A stretch of 34,468 nucleotides of DNA from JACKBK01 sp963707275 (GTDB lineage Bacteria; Chloroflexota; Anaerolineae; JAAEKA01): NCBI GenBank assembly GCA_963707275.1, contig CAVPPH010000007.1:1-34468 (forward strand), given 5' to 3'. Shown here piece after piece: positions 18,009-27,481 of this stretch; position 1 is the first letter of the stretch, and every line of letters starts with the position of its first letter. A model generated the notes under the pieces. That model did not search any database. It saw nothing but the letters and a program-made list of their open reading frames with translations, and had not been told where the DNA came from. The translations under genes and the position numbers were made by a program.

Positions 18009-20152
18009 TCAATAATCCCGGCGCGCATAGCGGTTGCGCAGACACGATGGCGGCAGCGTTCAGCGCCAGCAGCAGGATCAGCAGCACGATGATGCCGGCT
18101 GCCGCCAGGTGCTTGAAACTCCTCCTGCGGCCGGGAGGTCCACTGGTAGATCTGCGCGGTCATGCGTCGTAAACTTGGAAAAGGGGCTGTCCGGCGTCGA
18201 TCACGATGAACGTCGACACACCGACCACGATCAGCGGCGCAGTCTCGCCGAACGCGCGCGACACAGCCAGAATCACGCCGGTGAGAATGCCCGGAATAGC
18301 GTTCGGCAGCACGTGGTTCCAGATCGTCTGCCAGCGGGTGGCGCCGAGCGCCGTAGCTGGCCTCGCGCAGCGCGGCTGGCACGGCGCGAATCGCCTCGCG
18401 AGCGTTGATGATCACCAGCGGCAGAATCAGCAGACCCAGAGTCAGGCCAGCCGACAGAATCGTCCGCCCGTTCGTGGTCGCGGGATCGCCGTAGCCGAAG
18501 ATCGCGCCGCTGGTGAGCGGCGCGAGAATGCGCACAAACACCGCCAGGCCCAGCATACCGTAGATGATCGATGGCACGCCGGCCAGGTTGTTGATGTTGG
18601 TCTCGACGATCTGGTCGAAGCGGCTCTTGCCGGTGCTGTATTCCTCCAGGTAGATGGCCGCGCCGACGCCGATGGGCACCGCGACCAGGAAGGCGATCAT
18701 CGTCACCCACAGCGATCCCCAGATGGCGACGTTGATGCCCGACTTGAAGGGATCGGAGGACTGCGGGCTGGTCAGGAAGTTCCAGTTGATCCAACTGTAG
18801 AATCTCAGCTCGGCATTGGGAATCGCAGCCACCTCGGCTGCGATCTCCTCGCGGTTGAAGATCGACTCGAACAGCGACCAGCTTCCCACGCCCTGTGGCT
18901 TGATGACTTCCTGTTCGACCAGTGCGACCAGGTCGTCCATCGTCCCGCTCCGCCAGCGGCGTCGTCGGCCTCCAGCGCCCGCACGCGCCCCGAAGAGAGA
19001 TTGGCAGCCAGCATCGCGATCAGCACCTCTGGCGGCTGTTCCTCGATGGTCGTGCCAAACACCTCGGCAACAAAGAAATCCAGTGTGCCGCTGTCTTCGC
19101 TGGGAATGTAGTGCAGAATCGGCTTGTCGGGCCAGCTCGGATCGACATCCGACCACTTGTCGGCCGTGGTGAAGATCTGCTGCAGTTGTTCCCTGGTGAC
19201 GCCGGTCAGGAAGTCATTTTCGGCGCTGACAACCACCGGGATACCGTCGTTGGCGATGTGGAACTCCAGCGGCTGGCGGCCCTTGGATTGGCAGGCGTCG
19301 ATATCCAGCGCATCCATCGGGCGGCTGGCGTCCAGCAGATCGCCCTGCCGGTCAAGGCAAAACGAGCGGATACCCGCGTCGGTGCCGATGCTGTCGGTCT
19401 CGATGGTGACATTCTGACCCTCGGTCTGCGCAAAGCCGTCAGCCATTTGCTGCGTTATCGGGGCGACGGTAGAACTGCCCACCGCCAGGATCTGACCGCC
19501 CACCGGGTACAGGGTACCCACCGTGTCATCGGTCAGACCGGTGGCGCGCTCCCAATCAGCCTTGGCGCTCGCCAGCGCTTCATCGCTGACAGGAAAATAG
19601 CCGATCTCTCGGATCTGCTGGTTGACATTGTTGAGGTAGTAGTTCAGGAAAGCAGCGACCTGGTTCTTCTCTGCGATGGTGGCATTGGCCGTGACCACGA
19701 ACAGCGGGCGGGCAAGCAGATATTCGCCGCTATTCACCGTTTCCTCGTCAGGCTGTAGACCATCGACCTGCAGCAGCGTCAGGCTGTCGGCGTTGTCCTG
19801 GTAATACTTGTAGCCGAAGAAACCGATGGCTGTCGGCCGCGCGGCGATGTTTTCGCGCCAGCGCCTGGTCGTCCTCGCTGGCCAGCGTGCGCGGCGCATT
19901 GAGCATCAGTTCCTTGTAGTGATCGACCACCAGCGTACTCTCCAGAATGTTGTTCTGGATGGCGACATAGCCGAACGCGTCGTTGACGACGTCAGTCAGC
20001 AGAGCAACCAGGGCAAAGATGCCCACCATCGTGGCGGCAAAGAACAGGCCGTGCCACGTTTTGCCGATCCGCTGACGGCGACGGACGTGACGGTCGAAAG
20101 CCTCCCCTTCAGGAAAAGACCCGGAGGGACGTTTGTTGTTGGAATTCGCCAT
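18009..20152 (-). CDS. pstA: PstA permease with an inserted, circularly permuted PstS-type binding domain
   Basis: When the frame is followed through, one polypeptide of about 710 residues results; ordinary PstA has about 290. Residues 1-60: cytoplasmic start and first membrane helix (GLFFAATMVGIFALVALL). About 74-200: C-terminal half of a PstS/SphX-type binding domain (ASEDDQAL, AIGFFGYKYYQDN, LLARPLFVV, EIGYFPVSDEAL). About 217-367: N-terminal half (AVGSSTVAPI, DSIGTDAG, DASRPM, phosphate loop EDSGTLDFF). About 405-710: permease core with SWINWNFLTSPQSSDPFKSG, NINNLAGVPSIIYGMLGLAV, the EAA loop EAIRAVPAALREASYG and the end IYQWTSRPQEEF. Frame changes: 19862 (one extra C), about 18950-18990, 18350, about 18165-18150 (two), 18127 and 18030. 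It starts 3 bases after the pstC stop. TAG/TGA-free joins and operon position argue for one gene. Confidence 0.75.
18953..19933 (-). other. Inserted PstS-type domain inside PstA (domain feature)
   Basis: This stretch encodes the extra periplasmic/extracellular domain of PstA. Aligned by eye to the tandem PstS domains of the same operon, the order is swapped: 19870-19560 matches the PstS C-terminal half, 19500-19050 the N-terminal half. A linker of about 18 residues (around ATGLTDDTVGTLY) joins the old C- and N-termini. The cut point is in lobe 2 after the SGTxDFF helix. Similarity to the tandem domains is clearly lower than between those two copies, so this is not a recent duplication. Confidence 0.7.
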
Positions 20153-20155
20153 CGC

Positions 20156-21089
20156 CTAGTACTCCTGGCGGAAGCGCCGGACGACCCAGCGGCTGATGAT
20201 GTTCAGGATCATCGTCAGCACGAAGAGCATAAAGGCGATCGCAAAGATGCTGTCGTAGTCGATGGTGTCGAAGCTGAGGTCGCCGCCGCTGATGCGCACG
20301 ATGTGGCCGGTCATGGTTTCGGCGGCCTTGAAGGGGTTGAGGAAGTTCATCCCCTTGAGCGCATCGGGCCAGCTGGCGAAGTTGCGCGGACCGGCGCCGG
20401 CCGCAATCGCCACCACCATGGTCTCGCCCACGGCGCGCGAGATGGCGACGATGACCGCGGCCGAGATGCCTGACAGCGCCGCCGGCAGCACCACCTTGAC
20501 AGCAGTTTCCAGCCGCGTGGCGCCGACGCCATACGACGCCTCGCGCAGCGACCTGGGCACCGCGCTCAGCGCGTCCTCGCTCATCGAGCTGACCAGCGGA
20601 ATGATCAGGATACCGATGACGATGCCGGCCGACGCGACGTTGAAGATCTCGACATTGTCGCCGCCAAAGATGCCCTTGCAGCAGCGGCGTCATGAAGCCG
20701 AGCGCAAAAAAGCCGAAGACGACGGTCGGAATGCCCGCCAGGATCTCCAGCAACGGCTTCAGTATCCCGCGCGCCCTGGTCGACGCATACTCACTCAGGT
20801 AGATCGCGATCACCAGACCGATGGGCAGCGCAACCACCATGCCGATCAGGCTGGTCAGCACGGTGGCGTTGAACAGCGGGAAGATGCCGAAATCCAGAAT
20901 CCGCGGCTGCCAGATCGTACTGGTGAAAAACTCCCAGAGGCTGGTCTCCGGCCGCAGAAAGAACTTGATGGCGTCGAAGATCAGCACCAGCACGATGCCA
21001 ATAGTCGTCACGACCGAGACGCCGGCGGCCGCAACCAGAAATACCCGAATGATCGACTCGCCGGGTCGCCTGCGTTTGTGCAGGTCCAT
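20156..21089 (-). CDS. pstC: Phosphate ABC transporter permease PstC (one frame break)
   Basis: About 310 residues. N-terminal helix VFLVAAAGVSVVTTIGIVLVLIF, permease core ILAGIPTVVFGFFALGFMTPLL, EAA loop AVPRSLREASYGVGATRLET, and GETMVVAIAAGAGP, which is typical of PstC. It forms the membrane channel with PstA. The frame shifts near 20680: coding CTGCTGCAAGGGC carries an extra C. The start ATG 21089 (MDLHKRRRPGE) is the first with a plausible helix; its ribosome-binding site is weak. The stop lies 3 bases before the PstA start. Confidence 0.9.
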
Positions 21090-21173
21090 GGACCGACCTG
21101 GCTCGTTCCATGCAGCGCCTGTCGCGAAGCTCGCAGGACCTGTTGTTCCATCAACTCGCTCCTCGTTTGAACA

Positions 21174-21208
21174 GCGTATGGGAAGAAGCGACGCTTCTTC
21201 CCATACGC
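21174..21208 (-). repeat. Perfect 16-bp hairpin between pstS and pstC
   Basis: GCGTATGGGAAGAAGC (21174-21189) and its exact reverse complement (21193-21208) are separated by only three bases. No T-run follows. It lies in the 148-base gap after the binding-protein gene, the position where many ABC operons keep an mRNA-stabilising or partial-termination stem so that the binding protein is made in excess. Confidence 0.85.
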
Positions 21209-21237
21209 AGAAACCCGTCAGCTTAATAGCGCGACTG

Positions 21238-23354
21238 CTACTGTCCCACTGCCTCGAGCCAGCTTGCCTTGGCGGCGTCGAGCGCCTCATCAGAGGCGGG
21301 GAAGTAGCCGACATCGATGACCAGGTCGTTGACGTTGCTCAGGACGAAGTTCAGGAAGGCAGCAACCTGCGGCTTGCTGGCCATGCACCCCGGCGTCGGA
21401 GTACATGAACAGCGGGCGGGCCAGCGGATAGGTGTTGGCGTCCACGGTCTCGGCGCTGGGCGCAATCCCCTCGATGGACACGTCGCGCAGCTTGCCGGCG
21501 TTCTCCTCGAAGTAGGCGTAGCCGAAGTAGCCGATCGCGTTCTTGTCACCAGCCACGCCCTGCACCAGGACGTTGTCATCCTCGGACAGTTGCAGGTTGG
21601 CAGCGCCCAGCAGTTGCTCCTCGCCAGCCTCCGGGAACGCCGGATCCATCACCGCCTCGATGAAGTAGTCGAAGGTGCCGGAGTCGGTGCCGGGGCTGAA
21701 GCGCTTGACAGGCTCCGCCGGCCAGGCTGCGTTGACATCCGACCAGTTGGTGGTATCCGCCGAGAAGAGCTTCGCCAGCTCCTCCAGGGTCAGACCCGCC
21801 TCGCCAATCCAGTCGTTGTCAGGATTGACCACCACCGCCAGCGCGTCGGTGCCGACACGGAACTCGATGGGCGTGCGCGCCGGCGAGAGCTGGCCGCAGC
21901 TTTCCACTTCGGAGTCCTTGATGGCCCGCGAGGCGTTGGCGATGTCGGTCTCGCCAGCCACACAGAAGCGCTCGAAGCCCGGCGCCCGAGCCGATGGAGT
22001 CGATGGTGATGTTGCCGCCGTAGCCTTCGTCGATGAAGCGCTCAGCCAACGCCTCCGCCAGCGGGAAGACGGTCGAGGAGCCAGCCGAAATGATGTCGCC
22101 CGATACTTCCAGCGGATTGACTTCAGGCAGGGTGGTCATGCCGGCCGACATATCTTTGTCGCCAGCCATCGCGCCCTCAGGTACAGCCATGCCTATCGCC
22201 TCGAGCCAGCTTGCCTTGGCAGCATTGAGCGCCTCATCAGAGGCAGGGAAGTAGCCAACATCGATGACCAGGTCGTTGACGTTGCTCAGGACGAAGTTCA
22301 GGAAGGCAGCAACCTGCGGCTTGCTGGCCAGCACCCCGGCGTCGGAGTACATGAACAGCGGACGGGCCAGCGGATAGGCGTCGGCGTTCACGGTCTCGGC
22401 GCTGGGCGCAATCCCCTCGATGGACACGTCGCGCAGCTTGCCGGCGTTCTCCTCGAAGTAGGCGTAGCCGAAGTAGCCGATGGCGTTCTTGTCACCAGCC
22501 ACGCCCTGCACCAGCACGTTGTCATCCTCGGACAGTTGCAGGCTGCCAGCGCCCAGCAGTTGCTCCTCACCAGCCTCCGGGAACGCCGGGTCCATCACCG
22601 CCTCGATGAAGTAGTCGAAGGTGCCCGAGTCGGTGCCGGGGCTGAAGCGCTTGACAGGCTCCGCCGGCCAGGCTGCGTTGACATCCGACCAGTTGGTGGT
22701 ATCCGCCGAGAAGAGCTTCGCCAGCTCCTCCAGGGTCAGACCCGCCTCGCCAATCCAGTCGTTGTCAGGATTGACCACCACCGCCAGTGCGTCGGTGCCG
22801 ACACGGAACTCGATGGGCGTGCGCGGCCGGCGAGAGCTGGCCGCAGCTTTCGACTTCCGAGTCCTTGATGGCCCGCGAGGCGTTGGCGATGTCGGTCTCG
22901 CCAGCCACACAGAAGCGCTCAAAGCCCGGCGCCCGAGCCGATGGAGTCGATGGTGATGTTGCCGCCGTAGCCTTCGTCGATGAAGCGCTCAGCCAACGCC
23001 TCCGCCAGCGGGAAGACGGTCGAGGAGCCAGCCGACAATGATGTCGCCCGATACTTCCAGAGGATTGACCTCAGGCAGCATGATCTTGCCATCCATTACG
23101 GTCGCTTCGGCCATGGCCGGCATAGAAGCCTCAGTAGGTTCAGGCGCAGCGGTGGCCTCCACCGCAACGGTGGGTTCAGGTGCAGCAGTCGGTTCAACGG
23201 CAGTAGCAGCAGGCTCAGGAGCGGTGGCCACAGTCGCCTGCTCGGCAGGCTGCTGTGCAGGCTCAGGGGCAGTTGTCGGCTCAGGCCCCGCTCCGCCACA
23301 AGCGGCCAGCACCAGGGCAGCAATGATCAGACCGAAAACAAAAAAACGTCGCAT
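21238..23354 (-). CDS. pstS: Lipoprotein with two tandem PstS phosphate-binding domains (several frame breaks)
   Basis: Signal peptide with lipobox LVLAACGG, then about 60 residues rich in Pro, Ala, Glu and Thr as a flexible tether, then two complete SphX/TIGR02136-type binding domains. Each has SAGSSTVFPLAEALAERF, the phosphate loop GTDSGTFDYF, SEDDNVLVQGVAGDK and YPLARPLFMYSD. An open frame of 367 codons (22922-21819) runs from domain 1 through the linker MAVPEGAMAGDKDMSAGMTT into domain 2 without a stop, so this is one protein of about 700 residues, twice the usual length. Frame breaks: 23037, 22924, about 22827, 21977 and about 21385. The 22924 and 21977 breaks are the same extra C at the same codon in both domains. 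Ends at TAG 21238. Confidence 0.82.
21252..22130 (-). repeat. Direct repeat copy A (PstS domain 2)
   Basis: About 879 bases, by eye roughly 96-97 percent identical to 22199-23078, offset 947-948. Differences are scattered single bases plus indels at about 21385 here and 22827 and 23037 in the other copy. The unit corresponds to one complete binding domain including the leading LPEVNPLEVSGD. Confidence 0.9.
22199..23078 (-). repeat. Direct repeat copy B (PstS domain 1)
   Basis: Partner of 21252-22130. The two copies are separated by about 68 bases encoding the inter-domain linker. Only about ten residues differ between the domains, so the duplication is recent or is being homogenised by gene conversion. 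Confidence 0.9.
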
Positions 23355-23417
23355 AGTACTTCTCTCCTTGTAGGAAACGTGTGTTCAAATTAGCGATTTC
23401 CCTGCCGTACAAACTGA

Positions 23418-23460
23418 AGCCCCACTTCACTCCGCCTGCAGAAGGCGGATCGATGGGGCT
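23418..23460 (-). promoter_or_regulatory. Two-tier stem in the pstS leader
   Basis: Outer stem AGCCCCA (23418-23424) with TGGGGCT (23454-23460); inner stem TCCGCC (23431-23436) with GGCGGA (23444-23449); a 7-base apical loop and internal loops of 6 and 4 bases. It lies in the predicted 5' untranslated region, 64 bases upstream of the pstS start. It could stabilise the mRNA or control translation. Confidence 0.5.
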
Positions 23461-23503
23461 CGTTGAGCAGCTTGTGCAGCAAAGAACATCTCATTACGTT
23501 GCC

Positions 23504-23585
23504 AGCATAGCACGACGCGGTTAACGTTCCAGCACAACGCGATTAAGTTGTCGTGATCGTTGAGTTAACGGGTTGTTAACGGAAG
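23504..23585 (-). promoter_or_regulatory. Pho-box-like array and promoter of the pst operon
   Basis: TTAA cores at 23521, 23543, 23565 and 23576 all fall in one 11-bp phase (steps 22, 22, 11), with weaker units at 23532 and 23554. On the minus strand the last box is followed after 10 bases by TATGCT (23509-23504), a -10-like hexamer. Activated Pho promoters have this arrangement. The array would bind the PhoB encoded at 27481-28188. Confidence 0.72.
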
Positions 23586-23679
23586 CGAGGGTACAAGAAC
23601 GGGCCGATGTGGTTTCCCCAGAGCCAAAAAAGCTGCCTGCTGCGTATTGGCTGGCGCCGGCGGAACAGGCAATACCGAC

Positions 23680-25555
23680 CTATCGCATCATGATCTCCGC
23701 CAGCGGCTGCTCCGACGCTGCCGTCGGCCCAGTCGAAGCGGTCGCCGCCGGCATAGGCGCCGAAGATCAGCCGGTAGCGACCGGGCGGCAGATCGACTGG
23801 CAGTGTCAGTTCGTATTGGTCGGCCAGCAGCAGGCCGGGCTGCCACGCAGACGGCGGATAGAGTCCGCTCAGCGGCGTACGATCCACCTGTGCGACCTTT
23901 TCGCCTGCCTCGTTGAGCAGGTGGACGAACACGCTCCAATCGGCTGCCTGCGGCGCGTTGCTCTGCCAGTACAGCGTGAGCGGAAGCGTGTCGCCGGGCT
24001 GGGCGTCGTCCACCGTCATGTCGTAGCCGCGCCAGGTGACCGCATCGTTCAGCGGGCGATTATCCGGGTTCGTGATCGCAGTTTCGTCCCAGACAGGGAC
24101 CGGCAAGGTCCGCACGCCGGCATCTGTCGAACGCAGCACGTAGAAGGGATGCTCTTCCTCCAGCGCGCGGTCGATCAGCTTCTGGACGCCGGTCGGGTCG
24201 CTGGCGATGATCCACAGATCGGGGCGCATGCCATCGACCCGTTGCAGATAGCGCAGCGATGTGACCGCCGACCAGTCGCCAGCCAGCACCGCACCTTCGG
24301 GCAGCGGCTGGCTGAGCAACGCCTCCCCGTCCGTCGCGCACATCGACCTGACGGCGTTCCAGAGCCCGCGGATACTGAACTGCCAGGTTGGCCAGCACCA
24401 GCGCCCACAGCAGCGCATAGAGCACATAGCGCGACCAGCGGAGCCGAGCCTGCACTCCAGGCGATGATTGCGTCAGCGCCGATGGCGAACCAGATGCCCA
24501 CCAGCAGATAGGTCTGGATGAAGTTGTCGCCGTCCTCGCCCACGGACGCCAGAAAGCGCAGCGCTGCAATCATCATCAGGCCATATGTCAGCAACAGCAG
24601 CGCGCTAGCCTTTGGGTCGCGGCGCAGCAACACAATGGCGCCCAGCAGCGCCACGAGAACGCCGGCCCACGGCACTTGCAGCGGCAACATCTCACGATAC
24701 AGCGGCACGGCTTCCAGTCCCAGCAAGCTGCTGTTAAGAAATCCGGATGAGTAGTCCAACGCCAACGCGAGGTTTAGCGTGCCGCCGCTGAAATAATGCG
24801 GCGAGACAAGGCCCGATGCCACCACCTTGCGCACGCCAAGGATTGCGCCTGCCAGTTCCGGCTGCGCAAGATAATGACCAGCCGCGCCAGGGAACCAGCA
24901 GATAAGTCGCCAGCGGCAGCAGCAGCGCAGCCAGCGCCGGCAGCCAGACGCGCGGGTGGCGCAGGATGTCCGGCTGCACAAGAAAGACAAAGACGACAGC
25001 AGCCGGCCCGACCAGTCTGATGTTGATGTGGTGCGCCAGCCCGAAACCGAAGGCCAGTGTCACCAGCCACAGCGGGGTCACGCCGCGCCGCCAGCGCAGC
25101 AGCAGCCACATGCCCAGCAGCATGAACACGTTGGCCAGGGGATAGACCTCGGTCGCCGTCGCGTGCATCCAGATTCGTTGCGCCGAAGCCAGCAACAGAG
25201 CGGCAGCGGCGGCGGTCATCTGCGAGGCGCGCAGTTCACGCGCCGTCAGATAGAGCAGCGAGATCGAGAGCGCGCTGGCGAGCGCGCCCATCAGCGAAAT
25301 CCGCCAGGCGAAATCCGCCCCGATCGGCAGGTGACCGAACAGCCATCCCAACATCAGCATCAGCGGATAACCGGTCGGATGCGCAACGCCCAGCGTGTAC
25401 GACAGCATCTGCATTTCACCGCCGTCGTCCACCACCACTGACGGCGACATGGTCAGCAGGTAAATCGCCAGCGACGCGACAAACACAAGACCGGCGACAA
25501 TCCAGTCGCTGGCCAGCCAGCGTGCAATCGAACGATTGTGAGAATCTATGCTCAT
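23680..25555 (-). CDS. DUF2723-type multi-spanning membrane glycosyltransferase (four frame breaks)
   Basis: About 624 residues. The start MSIDSHNRSI (ATG 25555) is followed by the first helix and the conserved loop MSPSVVVDDGGEMQML, with LGVAHPTGYPLMLMLGWLF, the hallmark of DUF2723/GT-C-like proteins proposed to mannosylate exported proteins or lipids. About ten helices are followed by a soluble beta-rich C-terminal domain (LPLTLYWQSNAPQ, FVHLLNEAGEKVAQ, GRYRLIFGAYAGGDRFDW). Frame changes lie near 24885, 24452, 24345 and 23722; with the last corrected the protein ends in EQPLAEIMMR at 23680. It lies between phoR and pstS on the same strand but is separated from both by hairpin or promoter sequence. 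Confidence 0.75.
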
Positions 25556-25575
25556 GACGAATTTCGCCGCTCTGA

Positions 25576-25631
25576 AGGTGACAGTCGTTCCGGGATGGTT
25601 CCCAATCACTTTCGGAAAGTGACTGTCACCT
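25576..25631. repeat. Nested palindrome between phoR and the DUF2723 gene
   Basis: AGGTGACAGTC (25576-25586) is the exact reverse complement of 25621-25631. Inside it CACTTTC and GAAAGTG (25608-25622) form a second short palindrome that competes with the outer stem. It occupies most of the 97-base gap. It probably acts as a terminator or processing site between the two transcripts; it may be a dispersed element. Confidence 0.7.
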
Positions 25632-25652
25632 GATACCTGCGTGCTGCCTCAT

Positions 25653-27481
25653 TCACGCCACCGGCACTGTAAAACGGAACGTGCTGCCCTGCCCTTCGAC
25701 GCTCTCGGCCCAGATGACACCGCCGTGACTCTCCACCAGGTGACGGGCAATCGACAGACCCAGACCGGTGCCGCCGGTGCGCCCACGCGACCGGTCGGCT
25801 TTGTAGAAACGCTCGAAAATGCGTGGCAGATCGCGGTCAGAGATGCCGTAGCCGGTGTCGCGGACTTCAACGAGGACCAGCGGCCAGGGCCCGCGTGGCG
25901 TCACGTCCGCCGGGCGCGCGCCGAGCGGCAACTGGTCCTCGCGCCCGGCGTAAGCCCGCACTGCCACGGCCCCGCCGGTTGGCGTGAACTTGATGGCGTT
26001 GTGCACCAGGTTAGAAACCACCTGCTGGAGTCGCTCCACGTCGGCCAGCACCAGCGGCAGGTCAGCCGCGATCTCGACATCCAGCAGGACGCCGTAGCGC
26101 TCGGCCTGGGTGCTCAGCCGCTCGACCGGCGGTAAGACGATGTCGGCCACGTCGCTGGGCTTGAGTCGCAGCGCGACCTGTCCCAACTCGATGCGCGACA
26201 GTTCCAGCAGTTCCTCGGCCATCTGTGTCAACGAGTCGATCTCGGTCTCCATGCGGTCCAGAAAGCGCTCGGCCGCGGGCGGGTCATCCAGCGCGCCGTC
26301 GCGCAGCGTTTCGGTCAGCGCTGCGAGCGACGCCAGCGGCGTGCGCAGCTCGTGCGAGATGTTGCTGACGAAGTCGCGGCGCACCGTCTCCAGCCGGCGA
26401 ATGCGCGACAGGTCCTGGATAGATCACCAGATAGCCCTGCGCGTAGGTCTCCTGAAACGTAGCGATGATGACCTGCCAGAAAATGCCCTGACGGTCGATC
26501 TCCACCGCGCCGGCCTGGAGTTGCCCGCTGGCGCGGCATTTTTGCCACAGGTCGATGATCTGATGGTGGCGCACGACCCGGGCAAAGCTGGAGCCACGCG
26601 CCGCGTCCTGTGTCGTGTTGAGCAGCTTCGTCGCGGCCGGGTTGATCAGCCGCACATCGCCCTTCGGGTCGGCAATGATGATGCCGTCGGCCAGGTTCTC
26701 GAGGATCGCCTCCAGCCGGCTGCGCTCGCGGGTCAGGACGAGTCACCTTGTCCTCCAGCTCCTCGGCCATGCGGTTGAACGCAACGGTCAGCCGGCCGAC
26801 CTCGTCACGCGTGGTCGGGTTGGCGCGCGTGCTGAAATCCCCGCCAGCCATGCGGTCGGCGACGGCCGTCAACTGTTCCACCGGGCGGGCGATGCGACCG
26901 GCGATGAACAACGCCACCAGCAGCACAGCCAAGGCGGCCGCCAATGCAACAGCGATCAGCGGCTGGCGCAGGCGGGCGACGCTGTGCTTCGATCTGATCC
27001 AGCGGCAGAGCGACACGCGCAAACCCCACCACATCACCGCTCGCGTAGATCGGCACCGCTCCGTACATCATCTGCTGGCCCAGCGTGGCGCTGAAGCGGG
27101 TAGCCGATCCCGAACCGCCAGCCAGCGCTTCCCGCACCTCGGGCCGGTTCAGGTGGTTTTCCATGGTGTCGCTGTCGCGGTGCGAACTCGCCGATCACCA
27201 CGCCGTCGGCAGCGATGATCGTGACTCGTCCATCAACCAGCCCGGCCCAGCCGCGCGCCAGCGCGTCGAGACTCTGCTCCTCCGCCGGCCCGCTCGAATC
27301 GCCAAGATAGGGCGCGGCCACGTCACCGATCAGACCGCGCCTCAGACAGCAACGTGACCTTCAGGTCAGCCAGATGCTCCTCGCGCGCCCGGCTGGTGAC
27401 CAGCAAGGTCAGCCCTAGCAGTACCGTGAGGGTCAGAACGATGTAAGGAACGGCGATGCGCCAGCGGATTGAACGGAACAT
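25653..27481 (-). CDS. phoR: Phosphate-regulon sensor histidine kinase PhoR (five frame breaks)
   Basis: About 608 residues. Membrane helix 1 (IAVPYIVLTLTVLLGLTLLV), an extracytoplasmic region, helix 2 (VALAAALAVLLVALFIAG), HAMP (RIARPVEQLTAVADRM), a PAS domain (ADGIIIADPKGDVRLINPAA), then the kinase: H box FVSNISHELRTPLASL, N box NLVHNAIKFTP, G1 DTGYGIS, F box FERFYKADRSR, G2 GGTGLGLSIARHLVESHGG. The order TM-TM-HAMP-PAS-HisKA fits PhoR. The ATG at 27481 overlaps the phoB stop as TGATG, so the two are coupled. Frame breaks near 27334, 27184, 26988, 26740 and 26428, all readable as one extra base. Confidence 0.88.

Noticed and set aside
18206..19111. Plus-strand open frame of 301 codons opposite pstA
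   Set aside because: Shadow of the permease coding strand; low-complexity Arg/His/Gln composition and no motif.
18805..19899. A separate third pstS gene between pstC and pstA
   Set aside because: It has no signal peptide or start of its own, its halves are in reversed order, and it is joined to the PstA first helix and permease core by only two single-base frame changes.
21252..23078. Two separate pstS genes
   Set aside because: An uninterrupted frame runs through the junction, only one lipobox signal exists, and no start with a ribosome-binding site precedes the second domain.
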